From Snodgrassella alvi (GTDB lineage Bacteria; Pseudomonadota; Gammaproteobacteria; Burkholderiales; Neisseriaceae): a stretch of DNA of 64,000 nucleotides. The stretch covers positions 39,105 to 103,104 of the forward strand of contig NZ_MEIO01000053.1 of the NCBI RefSeq assembly GCF_002777745.1, in the 5' to 3' direction. Position 1 is the stretch's first letter. Each line of letters starts with the position of its first letter. A program made the translations under genes and the position numbers. Below, piece after piece: positions 17,857 to 26,492 of the stretch. The notes below the pieces were generated by a model that saw only the letters and a program-made list of their open reading frames with translations, did not search any database and was not told the DNA's origin.

Positions 17857-19710
17857 ATGAACAGTTCTTCCTATCTACTGCATAGTTCCTGTCCCAGTTG
17901 CGGGGCTGAAATCGGCATTCATTCAGCTACCGCTGTAACTGCTGTTTGTGGTTATTGTCATTCTGTTTTATTAATTAATCAGAATAAACTGGTTCAGTCT
18001 GGCCGCCATTCTGCGGTTTTAAATGATTTGTCGCCACTACAAATCGGTACCACCGGTGTGTGGCAGGGCAAACCATTTACCCTGATCGGGCGCATGCAGG
18101 TTAATTACGATGCCGGTTCGTGGAATGAATGGCATGCACTGATGCATGATGGTAGCAGTGCGTGGCTTTCCGAAGCCAACGACCGCTTTGTTTTCACCCG
18201 TCTGCAACCAGCACTGCCTGATCTTCGTGCCTTGCCTGAATTCAACAGCCTGAAAATTGGTAATACCTTTTTCAAATACAAAGAGCGCCGTTATGCCGTT
18301 GCCGATATCCGGAATATCCAGCGTGGCCAGTATGCTGCCGAGGGGGAGTTACCTATACCCTTGCCGCGGTCTGAAACTGCCCGGGTAGCCGATTGCCGCA
18401 ATGGTGCATCTTTTATCACGCTGGATTATTCAGACGGAGAGGCTCAGCCACAGGTATTTGCCGGTAAGGGTATAGCATTAAAATCACTGCGTTTGCAAAA
18501 TACCCGTACACCCGAGCAGATTCGCACCCGTGCGGGTCATGTTAAGGGCAGCACCAAAAGAGGCAAATGCCCTAATTGCGGTGGCGAAATCCGCTGGGTA
18601 AGCGGCGTTGCCGATTATGTTGTGTGCCAGTATTGCCGTAGTCAGCTGGACATGGGTGAAGAAACTGCCCAGCTGCATGCGACTAGTGAAATGCGCCAGC
18701 AACAAGAGAGTCTGTTGACCATTAAAATCGGCAGCAGAGCGCGGATTGGCAATGAAAGCTGGTGGGTACTGGGCGCGATGGTGCTGTATGAAGTACCTGT
18801 TAATAAAGTCATGCAGGACGTACCTTTATATATTCAGGTAGCCGAGCATGAGGAAACTGAAGCAGAAACGCTCGGCTGGACGGAATATCTGCTCTATTCC
18901 CCCAAAAAAGGGTTTTTATGGCTGCTGGAGCTGGAAAACAATCAATGGGCACTGGCTTCAACACTTGATGACTGGCCTGCCTTAAACAGGCCATTAGAGC
19001 CAATTGATTTCAGAAAGGATGAAATTCCTTTTCTTTATGATTATGCTGCTCAGGTTCTCTATGCTGCTGGTGCTTTTTATTGGCAGGTAGCACCGGGCGA
19101 CAGCATGTATTACGTCGATTATGGCTGTGAACAGCGTAAATTATCCACAACGCTAACCCGTAACGAACAGTCGTGGTCGGTTGTCAGCAGTATTCCGGCC
19201 TCATTGGTAGCCGCATGGTTTCAGGGTAATAAAAATATCAGCATCAAGGCAAAACCACTGCCAGCTGATAAAGCTGTTAAAATTGTCCGCGAACATCAAA
19301 GCATCAAGGCAAAAGATTTTACTATAGGTAATATCAGAAAATGGCGTTTGCAAACTGTCATGAAGCCCGATATTGATGTTCGTACTGCCAACTTCTGGAT
19401 GGCTTTATTTATTGTTTTGAATTTTCCGATATTTTTTATGATATTTGTAGGAGGACTGGCTAATAATAATTTTGGCATCACGCCATTAATACTCCATTTT
19501 ATCACTTACGCATTGCTGGTAAAAATTCCTTATCGGAAATGGGGTATATTTGAATCTACAGATAATACCAAAAAATATAACCTTTATTTAGCAGCCCTGA
19601 TTGTCATCATATTTACTTGGGGCAATTATGCTGCATTTAATAATCAATCAAACTCAGTAAATTCTTCACATGGCGGCTATTATGGCAGCGGCGGTCGGTG
19701 GCATAAATAA
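17857..19710 (+). CDS. Zinc-ribbon DUF4178 protein with C-terminal membrane segments
   Basis: A 617-residue multi-domain protein. Zinc ribbon 1 uses Cys12/15 and Cys31/34; zinc ribbon 2 uses Cys238/241 and Cys257/260. After each ribbon comes a DUF4178-type beta-rich segment (near 65-200 and 285-450), so the protein looks like a duplicated ribbon-DUF4178 unit. The last 120 residues hold three or four hydrophobic helices and a Gly-rich tail. The stop overlaps the next start (TAATG). The function is unknown. Its place beside DUF350 and SPFH genes suggests a membrane-surface complex. Confidence 0.8.
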   Translation: MNSSSYLLHSSCPSCGAEIGIHSATAVTAVCGYCHSVLLINQNKLVQSGRHSAVLNDLSPLQIGTTGVWQGKPFTLIGRMQVNYDAGSWNEWHALMHDGSSAWLSEANDRFVFTRLQPALPDLRALPEFNSLKIGNTFFKYKERRYAVADIRNIQRGQYAAEGELPIPLPRSETARVADCRNGASFITLDYSDGEAQPQVFAGKGIALKSLRLQNTRTPEQIRTRAGHVKGSTKRGKCPNCGGEIRWVSGVADYVVCQYCRSQLDMGEETAQLHATSEMRQQQESLLTIKIGSRARIGNESWWVLGAMVLYEVPVNKVMQDVPLYIQVAEHEETEAETLGWTEYLLYSPKKGFLWLLELENNQWALASTLDDWPALNRPLEPIDFRKDEIPFLYDYAAQVLYAAGAFYWQVAPGDSMYYVDYGCEQRKLSTTLTRNEQSWSVVSSIPASLVAAWFQGNKNISIKAKPLPADKAVKIVREHQSIKAKDFTIGNIRKWRLQTVMKPDIDVRTANFWMALFIVLNFPIFFMIFVGGLANNNFGITPLILHFITYALLVKIPYRKWGIFESTDNTKKYNLYLAALIVIIFTWGNYAAFNNQSNSVNSSHGGYYGSGGRWHK

Positions 19711-20075
19711 TGCAGCTTAATCATGCTATAGGGCAGCATTGTCTGCTAGATGTATATCAACTGAATAGTAACTGGTTGCAGGATGCCATTGCTATTGAAA
19801 AGGCATTGCTTCAGGTGGCGCAGGTGGCGCAGGCGCATATTTTGGCCAGCCATTTTCATACCTTTGGCGGCAGCGGCGGCGTAACTGGTGTACTGTTACT
19901 GGCAGAATCACATATCAGCATTCATACGTGGCCGGAACACCATTATGCTGCCATTGATATTTTTATGTGCGGGAAGTTATTGGTAGAAGCCGCGGTAGCT
20001 GAATTACAACAACTGCTACCCAATGCACAGATGCAGATTCGCTGGTTAGCACGTGAATATGTGCCAATAGCATGA
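19710..20075 (+). CDS. speD: S-adenosylmethionine decarboxylase proenzyme, SpeD type
   Basis: A 121-residue protein of the small class 1B decarboxylases, which self-cleave to form a pyruvoyl cofactor and give the aminopropyl donor. The cleavage block LLAESHISIHTWPEHHYAA keeps the serine after Glu, which becomes the pyruvoyl group, and the processing histidine. DIFMCG keeps the catalytic cysteine. The HTFGGSGGVTGV segment has an extra Gly-Ser stretch compared with common SpeD. It is the last gene of the unit and overlaps the DUF4178 stop by one base. Partnership with the membrane aminopropyltransferase is inferred. Confidence 0.88.
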   Translation: MQLNHAIGQHCLLDVYQLNSNWLQDAIAIEKALLQVAQVAQAHILASHFHTFGGSGGVTGVLLLAESHISIHTWPEHHYAAIDIFMCGKLLVEAAVAELQQLLPNAQMQIRWLAREYVPIA

Positions 20076-20214
20076 AAATTATTTTCCGGTCTACCACAAC
20101 ATGGGCATTCGGCTTGGTCAGCCATTATTTGGTTACTCTCCTCACTTATAACAGATTATGAAAAATATATAAATCTGATACTCCTGTGCGATACGTATAA
20201 TTAAAACGTGCAAT

Positions 20215-20322
20215 TTATTTGTTTTGGTATAGGTTGCCTGCTTGAATAAAATCTAGGTTTATACTATGTGACTTTGCTTCGTCGATAAATGTTTTTCCAG
20301 TACATTCCGATCTATTATTTAC
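20215..20322 (-). pseudogene. Remnant of an IS3-family orfB
   Basis: The reverse strand reads a 35-residue stretch with NNRSECTGKTF and SHSINLDFIQAG, then a stop. This matches the third of an IS3 orfB transposase around the second catalytic Asp (normally DNGPEFTGK, here with the Asp and other key positions changed). Nothing upstream or downstream of it continues the protein. It lies 45 bases from the left end of another IS3-family copy and points the other way. Confidence 0.6.
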
Positions 20323-20367
20323 CTTTACCTTTATCTTTATCTTTAATGTATAGCCTTGGTATTTCGC

Positions 20368-21539
20368 TGTAACTATCCCCTAAAATAGTAAAGCATAAAA
20401 GTAGAAAATTCTCTTTATTAACCCACAGAGAATTTAAACATGAGAAAAATGACTGAACATCAGATCGTAGCTATTTTAAAAGAAGCCGAAGCCGGTATCC
20501 CTGTCAAAGAACTTTGCCATAAATATGGTATGGGGAATTCAACTTTCTATAAATGGCGTGATAAATATGGTGATATGGAAACTTCAGATATCAACACTTA
20601 AAGGAACTAGAAGCTGAAAATCGTAAGCTTAGCTAAGTTTAAAATCCCAGCTTCAGGAGGAAATCATAAAAAAGCTATAGTGTCAATTCAAGCACGTAGA
20701 GCCTGGGCTATGCAACTGCAAGAAAATCATTCTGTTACTATTGCCATGAGCTGCGCTATTGTTGGTTTAAGCCGCTGTGCTACTATTATCAACTTAAGTT
20801 ACCGGATGATTCGGTGATTATGTCAGTGCTAAGTGCTATCACGGATAGACATTTACGCTGGGGCTTTCCTAAGCGTTTTAATCGTATCAGAAAGCTCGGT
20901 TATAAATGGAATTATAAACGTGTTTATCGAATATACTGCCAGTTAAAGATTAATCTCAGGGTAAAGCGTAAACAACGTATTCCTCCGCGCAGCCCAGAAA
21001 AACTATCAGTACTGAATAAGCTAGGTGAATGTTGGTCAATGGATTTTATGAGTGACAGCAGTCGCCATCAACGCAGGTTCAGAACTTTCAATGTCATCAA
21101 TGACTTTAATCGTGAGGCATTAGGCATTGATATTGCGGTCAGTTTGCCGGCTGGCAGAGTTACTTGTTATCCGGATAAACTGGCCGGATATCATGGTTCC
21201 CCACTTACAATACGAGTAGATAACAGACCGGAATTTACCGGAAAAACATTCATCGGCTGGGCAAAATAACACGGTATAAGCATAGATTATATTCAAGCAG
21301 TCCATATCAAAATCGATATATTGAACGACTTAATCGCATCTATCGCACAGAGGTACTGGATTTATATCTATTTAATAATCTGGAACAAGCAAGAAAGGTA
21401 ACCGAAGAATGGCTAACTATTTATAACACGGAAAGACCTCATGAAGTATTAAATAATATGACGCCGAGTGAGTATATAACTCTAAAACAAACAGTGTAAT
21501 TTTCTATCTGAATCTTGTACTAGCTTTGGGGTATTTACA
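20368..21539 (+). mobile_element. Degenerate IS3-family insertion sequence
   Basis: Imperfect inverted ends are visible: TGTAACTATCCCCTAAAATAG on the left, and on the right the reverse complement reads TGTAAATACCCCAAAGCTAG. Together they bound 1,172 bases, a normal length for IS3 elements with TG...CA ends. Both transposase frames inside are broken. I do not see a clear target duplication in the three flanking bases on each side. Confidence 0.75.
20440..21499 (+). pseudogene. Frameshifted IS3-family transposase (orfA-orfB)
   Basis: The orfA start (20440-20601) encodes 53 residues with a helix-turn-helix of the AILKEAEAGIPVKELCHKYG type, then stops; a second frame continues with LKELEAENRKL. 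The orfB part has the catalytic-core segments WSMDFMSDSS and IRVDNRPEFTG in an ORF from 20814 to 21269. The third acidic segment, ERLNRIYRTEVLDLYLF, is in another frame ending at 21499. At least three frame breaks separate these pieces, so the copy cannot make an intact transposase. Confidence 0.8.
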
Positions 21540-21554
21540 GTTAATCTCTACATA

Positions 21555-21707
21555 TTATCTTAAATTGGTTTTGAAAAACCGTTCAAATTTATCAGATGGT
21601 ATTTTACCGGCGGCATTGTTATATAAATCGACATGATTTGCCTCTGGTACAATTACCGATTCTTTCTCTTTACTGCCGACTAATTGAATTGTTTGATGTT
21701 GTGCAAC
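21555..21707 (-). pseudogene. C-terminal remnant of an alpha/beta hydrolase
   Basis: The reverse strand from 21707 to the stop at 21555 reads a 50-residue tail including VIVPEANHVDLYNNA and KFERFFKTNLR. This fits the end of an alpha/beta hydrolase, where ANHVDLY carries the catalytic histidine. The preceding codon is a stop and no further hydrolase sequence is recognisable upstream. It lies 15 bases beyond the right IS end. Confidence 0.5.
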
Positions 21708-21883
21708 AGCCGCCTAAACTCGCCAACCAGTACATTACCTTGCTGGATATGATAATAGTGAGAGAAAATATTATCAATGCCATATTTGCTAAATAGGTAT
21801 CATCCAAGCACATTGCTTATATGGTAAGCAAGCGTATATATTGGTTTATTCTTCAATATGATAATTATATAAATTTTATATAG

Positions 21884-22111
21884 ATGCAGGATTTATCTAA
21901 TGAAAAAATACTGGTTCTACTATTTTGTTTGTTATTTCTTGCAATGCCCGTTCATGCAACCACTAAGAAAGATGAATGTGTTTGTATCAAACAAAAGAAA
22001 ATCACGCGTGAAGCGTGCACCAGTGATAGATTCTATTCAGTAGGTTTTGATTTTGTTTTTAAAAGTAAAAAATACAATAGCTTTATGGCTGCTTATAAGC
22101 CTTGCCAGTAA
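21884..22111 (+). CDS. Small secreted protein, apparently frameshifted in an A tract
   Basis: The open frame gives 75 residues: a hydrophobic signal core (VLLFCLLFLAMPVHA) followed by a short Lys/Cys-containing domain with four cysteines. The ATG at 21884 has no ribosome site. A second ATG at 21900 has AGGA exactly 8 bases upstream but is in the wrong frame: it is followed by six A. One more A would join it to the long frame and give a textbook MKKILVLL signal start. The gene is therefore a small exported protein with either a real one-base deletion, a slippage-prone tract or a sequencing error. No homologue recognised. Confidence 0.45.
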   Translation: MQDLSNEKILVLLFCLLFLAMPVHATTKKDECVCIKQKKITREACTSDRFYSVGFDFVFKSKKYNSFMAAYKPCQ

Positions 22112-22555
22112 GGTTATATTGCTGAGCTGAATTCAATTTCACTCTTATAAGAGACTCAGTTTGAAATCTGACTTTTAGGATAGATGATTTCAATTTAGGA
22201 AAAGTATTACTATCAATATCTTAAGATGATAAAATGAAATAAAAATTAAGATAGCAAAACTGTAATATTCAATTCTTAAAACGGCGCTGATGGATAATCT
22301 AAACTTTAACGACTTAGAAAAGTAGTCCCCGTAAAATGAAGAAAAATTAGTATTTGTTACTAATGAAATAATAAAATATGTAAAGGAAAATAAACAATCC
22401 AGAATAGCTATGAAAGAAACAAAACAAGGTCTAAATAGATTTTCTATAGCTGTTTATTTATAAGTTTAGAAAAATCATTAGCTCAAATGAAGTTATTTTC
22501 TGTGAGCAGTGTAGTTTACCTGTCACCATAGCAAATGGTTGCATGGGTGATAAAA
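22112..22555. other. AT-rich stretch with no recognisable gene
   Basis: No frame of more than about 60 codons has a ribosome site. A run near 22290-22460 (plus strand) reads like a decayed small ORF with two early stops. Confidence 0.4.
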
Positions 22556-22588
22556 TATCAGACCAATACTGCGGATATTGGTCTGATA
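22556..22588 (-). terminator. Terminator of bamD
   Basis: TATCAGACCAATA and TATTGGTCTGATA form a perfect 13-bp stem with a 7-base loop. On the minus strand TTTTATC follows. It lies 52 bases after the bamD stop. Confidence 0.85.
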
Positions 22589-22639
22589 GAGTAGGATTAA
22601 TCTGTTTGAGATAGTGATGCTTGTATGCTGACAGAGTCT

Positions 22640-23446
22640 TTACTTCCAGTAACGCCACCACGGGATGGTATTTTGGTCTTGCCAAGATGTCTGTAAATAG
22701 GGGCTGTTCGGAAAGTTCTGTGCCAGTACACGTTTTGTGTCGTCACTTAATTTCTGTTCGCCTAATTTTGAATATGCTGAAATCATAATAGCCAGCGCTT
22801 CTTCAACATTGGGCGTATTCTGATATTGGGAAATCACTGTCTGGGCACGTCCTACCGCAGCCAGCCATGCGCCGCGTTTCATGTAATAGCGTGCCACTGA
22901 AAGTTCATTGCCGCCAAGTGCTTCCAGTAGTTTCTGCATCTTGGCGCGGGCATCGTCCGCATATTTACTCTGTGGGAAGTACTGTACTAGTTGGGCAAAG
23001 GTGGTATAGGCTTCGCGATTGGCTTTTGGATCACGGTCAGACCAGTCTTGTTTTGCCAGTTTGCTGACAAAGGATTTGTCTTCGTTAAGCTGAATCAGTG
23101 CTTTCAGATACAGCGCGTAATCCATGTTCGGATGCTGTGGATACAAGCGTTGGAACTGCTCGATTGCAGCCAGTGCCTTGTCGTTCTCATCGTCTTTATA
23201 ATAGGCATAGGCTGTATCAAGCTGTGCCTGTTCTGCATATGAACCATAAGGGAAGCGTGCCTGCAGAATTTCGTATAATTTCTCTGCATGGGTATAATTA
23301 CGGTGCATCAGCTCATCGTGTGCTTCATTATACAGACGCTGAACAGACCAATCCTGGGTAATCTGGGAATCTTTATCGACCGTACTTGTGCTGGCACAGG
23401 CACTCAGTAACAGGCCTAAGGCCACCGCCAAAAACGAATTTTTCAT
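22640..23446 (-). CDS. bamD: Outer membrane assembly lipoprotein BamD (ComL)
   Basis: A 268-residue lipoprotein with the lipobox LLSAC near residue 17, then five TPR-like helical repeats typical of BamD (YNEAHDELMHRNYTHAEKLYEILQARFP, then AYAYYKDDENDKALAAIEQFQRLYP). It is an essential part of the BAM complex that inserts beta-barrel proteins in the outer membrane. The ATG at 23446 gives the normal signal; an in-frame GTG at 23455 would add three residues. Its start codon shares the palindrome CATG with the divergent rluD start. Confidence 0.95.
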   Translation of the reverse strand: MKNSFLAVALGLLLSACASTSTVDKDSQITQDWSVQRLYNEAHDELMHRNYTHAEKLYEILQARFPYGSYAEQAQLDTAYAYYKDDENDKALAAIEQFQRLYPQHPNMDYALYLKALIQLNEDKSFVSKLAKQDWSDRDPKANREAYTTFAQLVQYFPQSKYADDARAKMQKLLEALGGNELSVARYYMKRGAWLAAVGRAQTVISQYQNTPNVEEALAIMISAYSKLGEQKLSDDTKRVLAQNFPNSPYLQTSWQDQNTIPWWRYWK

Positions 23447-24572
23447 GAAAGACACTTCTTTGTTAGAGAATGATGACGATTATAACGATGATTTGCACTT
23501 TGCGGCAGATGATGGTGCACAAAGTTATAAAAAATGGACAGTACCTAATGAACTGGCCGGCTTGCGTCTGGATGCAGCGCTGGCAAAACTGGCACCGGAA
23601 TTTTCCCGCAGCCGCCTGACTGCATGGATAAAGGATAGCCATGTTACGGTTAACGGTAGCGTGGTACCACCCAAGTATAAATTAATCGGTGGTGAAACTA
23701 TACAGGTAGCCATTCAGCAGGATGAGAGCCAACTGGCCTTTACTCCCGAGCCTATGCCGTTGGATATTATATATGAAGATGATAGCGTGCTGGTACTGAA
23801 TAAACCTGCGGGACTTGTGGTACACCCTGCTGCGGGCAACTGGCAGGGCACGCTGCTTAACGGGCTACTTGCTTATTGTCCGGCGCTTGCACAGGTACCA
23901 CGAGCAGGGATTGTGCACCGTCTGGATAAGGACACCAGTGGTCTGATGGTGGTAGCAAAAACTGTGGCGGCACAAACACAGTTGGTGCGTCAGTTACAGG
24001 CACGCACAGTAAAGCGTACCTATCGTGCTGTTGCTGATGGCATCGTACCCTTTGATGGCAAAATTGAAACTTTGATCGGACGTGATCCGCATAATCGCAC
24101 TCGAATGGCTGTTATACCTTTCGGTGGCAAGGAAGCGATTACTCATGTAAAGGTGTTGGAACGTTATGCTGATTTCAGCTATATCGAGTGCCAGCTGGAA
24201 ACCGGCCGTACCCATCAGATTCGTGTGCATATGAAAGCCGCAGGTCATCCGCTGGCCGGAGATGTGCTGTATGGTAACCCGCGCCATCCGGCAACGGCTG
24301 AAGTTAAGGCTGCGGTTAAAGCGCTGGCACGTCAGGCACTGCATGCCTACCGGCTACGCTTTATTCATCCGCAGACTCAGGAAACTGTGCAGTTTGAAGC
24401 ACCATTGCCTGCTGATATCTATCATTTGCTTTCTGTATTGCGCTTACAGGCGGGCATGGACTCTGCCATTAAAACCGCAGATGAGTGGCAGCAACGTCTG
24501 GATAGTGAAGCCGAAGATGAAGACTGGGATGATGATGACTATGATGTGGATGTTATCTATGTACGCGAATAA
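23445..24572 (+). CDS. rluD: 23S rRNA pseudouridine synthase RluD
   Basis: A 375-residue enzyme that makes pseudouridine at 1911/1915/1917 of 23S rRNA helix 69. It has an S4 RNA-binding domain (LRLDAALAKLAPEFSRSRLTAWI near residue 35), then the catalytic domain with the active aspartate in HRLDKDTSGL and the RTHQIRVHM block. N- and C-terminal tails are strongly acidic (runs of Asp/Glu). The ATG at 23445 is preferred to one at 23388, which lies inside the bamD signal region. The ribosome site is weak. Divergent bamD and downstream pgeF match the E. coli arrangement. Confidence 0.94.
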   Translation: MKDTSLLENDDDYNDDLHFAADDGAQSYKKWTVPNELAGLRLDAALAKLAPEFSRSRLTAWIKDSHVTVNGSVVPPKYKLIGGETIQVAIQQDESQLAFTPEPMPLDIIYEDDSVLVLNKPAGLVVHPAAGNWQGTLLNGLLAYCPALAQVPRAGIVHRLDKDTSGLMVVAKTVAAQTQLVRQLQARTVKRTYRAVADGIVPFDGKIETLIGRDPHNRTRMAVIPFGGKEAITHVKVLERYADFSYIECQLETGRTHQIRVHMKAAGHPLAGDVLYGNPRHPATAEVKAAVKALARQALHAYRLRFIHPQTQETVQFEAPLPADIYHLLSVLRLQAGMDSAIKTADEWQQRLDSEAEDEDWDDDDYDVDVIYVRE

Positions 24573-24581
24573 GGCAGTACA

Positions 24582-25373
24582 ATGAACCAATGGGATATGA
24601 ATCAGGCGCTTGGGCTGAATCAGGATAAAAAATCCTTTTTGGATGCAGAATGGCCGGCACCAGCTAATGTACGTACTCTGATTACTACACGTCAGGGTGG
24701 TGTGAGCCGGGCGTCATTTGCTTCATTAAATGTTGGTGCACATGTGGGTGATCATGCTGAGGATGTGCAGCATAATCGCGCACTTGTGCAGCAGCAGGTG
24801 GCAAAACCGTTGGCTTATTTGAATCAGGTACACAGTGCCAGGGTAATCAATGCTATGTCGGCATTAACTGCAATGCAGGCTGGAAAGCCAGAAGCTGCTG
24901 ATGCTAGTTTCTGCTTTCAGGGCGAAGCGGTGGCCTGTGCTGTTATGACTGCGGATTGTCTGCCGGTATTGTTGTGTGACCGTGCCGGTACGGTGGTGGC
25001 CGCAGCGCATGCCGGATGGCGCGGGCTGGCGAATGGGGTGTTGCAGAATACGGTAGATGCGATGCAAGTCAATCCACTGGAAATTCTTGCTTATCTGGGG
25101 CCGGCTATTGGGCCGGAAGCTTTTGAGGTTGGCGCTGAGGTGTGGGAGGAATTCTGCTTAAGCCAGCCCAAGGCACAAACGGCCTTTACTGATATTGGTA
25201 ATGATCATTATCTGGCGGATATTTATGCGCTGGCTCGGCTGGCTCTGGCTGATGCTGGTGTTCATCAGGTCTATGGTGGTACAGAATGCACGGTATTGCA
25301 GCGTGAGCGCTATTTTTCCTATCGGCGTGATGGGCAAACTGGGCGTATGTTGAGTGCAATCTGGCTGGATTAG
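24582..25373 (+). CDS. pgeF: Peptidoglycan editing factor PgeF (YfiH, laccase-domain)
   Basis: A 263-residue protein of the YfiH/DUF152 family. Metal-binding residues are visible in TADCLPVLL near 125, AAHAGWRGLANG near 140, and the final CTVLQRERYFSYRRDGQTGR. Homologues remove wrongly incorporated residues from peptidoglycan precursors and some show purine nucleosidase activity. It starts 9 bases after the rluD stop, so the two genes are likely cotranscribed. Confidence 0.93.
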   Translation: MNQWDMNQALGLNQDKKSFLDAEWPAPANVRTLITTRQGGVSRASFASLNVGAHVGDHAEDVQHNRALVQQQVAKPLAYLNQVHSARVINAMSALTAMQAGKPEAADASFCFQGEAVACAVMTADCLPVLLCDRAGTVVAAAHAGWRGLANGVLQNTVDAMQVNPLEILAYLGPAIGPEAFEVGAEVWEEFCLSQPKAQTAFTDIGNDHYLADIYALARLALADAGVHQVYGGTECTVLQRERYFSYRRDGQTGRMLSAIWLD

Positions 25374-26434
25374 AATTGTGATAACAGGCGAATATATTGC
25401 GCAGAAATCAATGCCTGTAACTGAAATTATGCATATGTAATTGGTATTGCATTGTTATTGGTGGTAGGCAATGTATGTATTAAGGCAGGCTAACAGTTAT
25501 TTTTTGCGGGTTAGAGCAGGCAAATTTGCTTTGGTCTGGTGATGTGAAAGCAGGCCAGAATTATTAGTTGGCAGATGGCTGTTAGGCTGAGAGGTCGTGA
25601 TTGACCATTGTTCATTATTTTTGAATAGTGAATTTTCCTATGCGCTGAAATGGCGTTTTTCTAGTTGATAAATTTGAGACTTATGGCTTGATAATCCAGT
25701 TAGCGGCCATTGATACTGAAAAATGCTGGTAAATATGTGCCTGTCGCTTGGAGTTGGCAATTGTACGCATTATGGTTGTCATTTTATCGTTTAGTGTAAC
25801 CAGAAATCGGCGGTGTATGCTTGTGCATGGCTGGCTAATGGTTCGGAAAACTGCTGTTCCATGTCATTAAATTATGTCTAACAATAAATATCTGTATCTG
25901 TTTATCTGTATTCTGGTATAAATGTGCAAATGCTGGTGTTTATGTCGATGAAGTAATAACGGAAATCTGATAGCGTTTTGCTTTACGATGATATATTTCT
26001 ATGTAATTCAGATGATTATAATAATAAGATTGCATGAATGTAGGCGATTATTGCCAGTGTGGTTGCTGGTATTTGTACAGACGAAAATGATGGTACTGCG
26101 CTATGTGATACATGATGTAATGTGCTCAGTGCTTATTCAGTGAGAAGTTAATAATTCCCCCACAAAAACGGTTCCTTACTTATTACACTACAGGTGAATA
26201 GTACATAAATCAGGGAATTGTAGTCTGTTACAGTCATGAATATATAAGTTATGTATAGTTAAATAATTAAATTTTATTAATTTTAGTATATGTATAATGG
26301 TTATTGCTGTATGTGGTGATATTGTATATTGTTGATATTAATTGTATTTTAAATGTGGTAGCATTTTTTTAATTGTATATATTAAATATATTAATTTAAA
26401 TGTAATTATATTAACTTGTAAAAAAATAATTTAA
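25374..26434. other. 1.1-kb gene-free region upstream of the APE cluster
   Basis: No open frame of useful length exists on either strand. The left part is of mixed composition and may be an eroded gene. From about 26220 the DNA is very AT-rich (runs such as TTAATTTAAATG), as at loci bound by nucleoid-silencing proteins. A weak ACAGGC...GCCTGT pair at 25384-25418 follows pgeF and has no T run. Confidence 0.5.
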
Positions 26435-26463
26435 TTGTTTCATGTTGTAAATTTACATATAAT
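26435..26463 (+). promoter_or_regulatory. Promoter of the APE cluster
   Basis: TTGTTT (26435-26440) and a perfect TATAAT (26458-26463) are spaced exactly 17 bases. Transcription would start near 26470, about 23 bases before the first ATG. This is the only good promoter seen ahead of the tightly packed genes. Confidence 0.7.
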
Positions 26464-26492
26464 GTTAAGTTTATTGGGTTTTATACAGATAT

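Noticed and set aside
22290..22460. Short plus-strand frame with readable stretches
   Set aside because: Stops near its start and no recognisable family; cannot be supported as a gene.
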